Source: a bacterium (GTDB lineage: Bacteria > Cyanobacteriota > Vampirovibrionia > Gastranaerophilales > Gastranaerophilaceae). From it: 64,000 bases of DNA. The notes beneath the pieces were generated by a model. The model made no database searches and had not been told where the DNA came from. It worked only from the letters and a program-made list of their open reading frames with translations. Shown here one piece after another: positions 63,794 through 64,000 of the stretch. Where the stretch lies: positions 78,206 through 142,205 of the forward strand of contig JAFRAO010000016.1 in NCBI GenBank assembly GCA_017405375.1, written 5' to 3'. The first letter of the stretch is position 1, and every line of letters starts with the position of its first letter. The position numbers and the translations under genes are program-made.

Positions 63794-63820
63794 AAAAGTC
63801 CTTTTATAGGACTTTTTGAT
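63794..63820. terminator. Bidirectional terminator at the end of the Rsb pair
   Basis: AAAAGTCCT pairs with AGGACTTTT around TTTAT, with T on both sides of the stem when read from each strand. It ends the operon at 63782 and probably the convergent partial gene at the right edge. Confidence 0.85.
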
Positions 63821-63860
63821 TGCTTATGATTAATTTTCCTCGTATATTTTTAAATCTATT

Positions 63861-63998
63861 TTAAACTAAAACTTTTTGAGCCATACTGTGCGTGTATATA
63901 GCGTTTTGGACATTAATTTTTGAACATACCTGTTTCAGTTTATTATTAAGGTACAAGAAATCTCTTTGAATAGCTGCGCAATTATTCATTGCTGTCAT
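63861..63998 (-). CDS. C-terminal end of a minus-strand gene (cut by window edge)
   Basis: A minus-strand frame is open from TAA (63861-63863) to the right edge, 45 codons, with a plausible composition (for example AIQRDFLYLNNKLKQV and a closing THSMAQKVLV). ATG codons occur at 63998 and inside, but the frame may extend beyond the window. Its convergent placement next to a bidirectional terminator supports a real gene. No family is recognised. Confidence 0.4.
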   Translation of the reverse strand: MTAMNNCAAIQRDFLYLNNKLKQVCSKINVQNAIYTHSMAQKVLV

Positions 63999-64000
63999 CA

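Overview
The window is about 64 kb of AT-rich (by eye around 30 percent GC) bacterial chromosome, densely coding, with no rRNA, tRNA, CRISPR array, insertion sequence or prophage that I can recognise. The cell is a diderm: there is a giant autotransporter with a C-terminal beta-barrel, a Skp/OmpH-type periplasmic chaperone and a porin-like barrel. It also carries families common in Gram-positive and deep-branching lineages (CheX, a FliY-like protein, RicT/PSP1, an Rsb-type partner switch). Low GC, these families and several anonymous proteins with short N-terminal 'xSFxG'-like stretches suggest a gut Gastranaerophilales (Vampirovibrionia/Melainabacteria) genome. That placement is inference and no marker gene here proves it.

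Layout. Positions 1-3.9 kb hold the tail of a possible HExxH metalloprotease and a one-base-overlap operon of hybrid histidine kinase, NarL-type regulator and secreted protein. Positions 3.9-7.0 kb hold a DUF1015 protein, an orphan soluble FlhA-like domain, a YhcH-family protein and a GIY-YIG protein. Positions 7.6-23.1 kb are one 5174-codon autotransporter gene with Chlamydia Pmp-like GGAIYN repeats and four 520-585 residue internal repeats, followed at once by a Skp-like chaperone. Positions 23.7-26.7 kb hold two coupled anonymous membrane proteins, a strong candidate small structured RNA (about 25.85-26.0 kb) and a REC protein.

Positions 26.9-37.6 kb are a chemotaxis locus: degenerate HD-GYP-like protein, FliY-like protein, TPR protein, CheY, CheX, a second CheX-like protein, CheA, two CheW, a sensorless MCP, CheR and CheB. 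A porin and a Cache-domain MCP follow (37.7-40.8 kb), then two paralogous coiled-coil proteins with identical C-terminal tails, one carrying a glycine-zipper hairpin (40.9-43.3 kb), and uvrA. Positions 46.6-52.1 kb hold two tandem paralogous membrane proteins and an unusual GH13 enzyme. From 52.2 kb to the end are mostly housekeeping genes: a GT39/ArnT-like transferase, gatB, a GlmS-like SIS protein, a thioredoxin/CcdA pair, ribH, murQ, gpsA, ricT, and a STAS plus RsbU-RsbW fusion pair.

The most unusual items are the orphan FlhA-like domain together with a FliY-like protein in the absence of other flagellar genes here, the giant autotransporter whose recently homogenised repeats differ only at amino-acid-changing codons, the unassigned structured RNA at 25.85-26.0 kb, and the two coiled-coil proteins with a shared tail.
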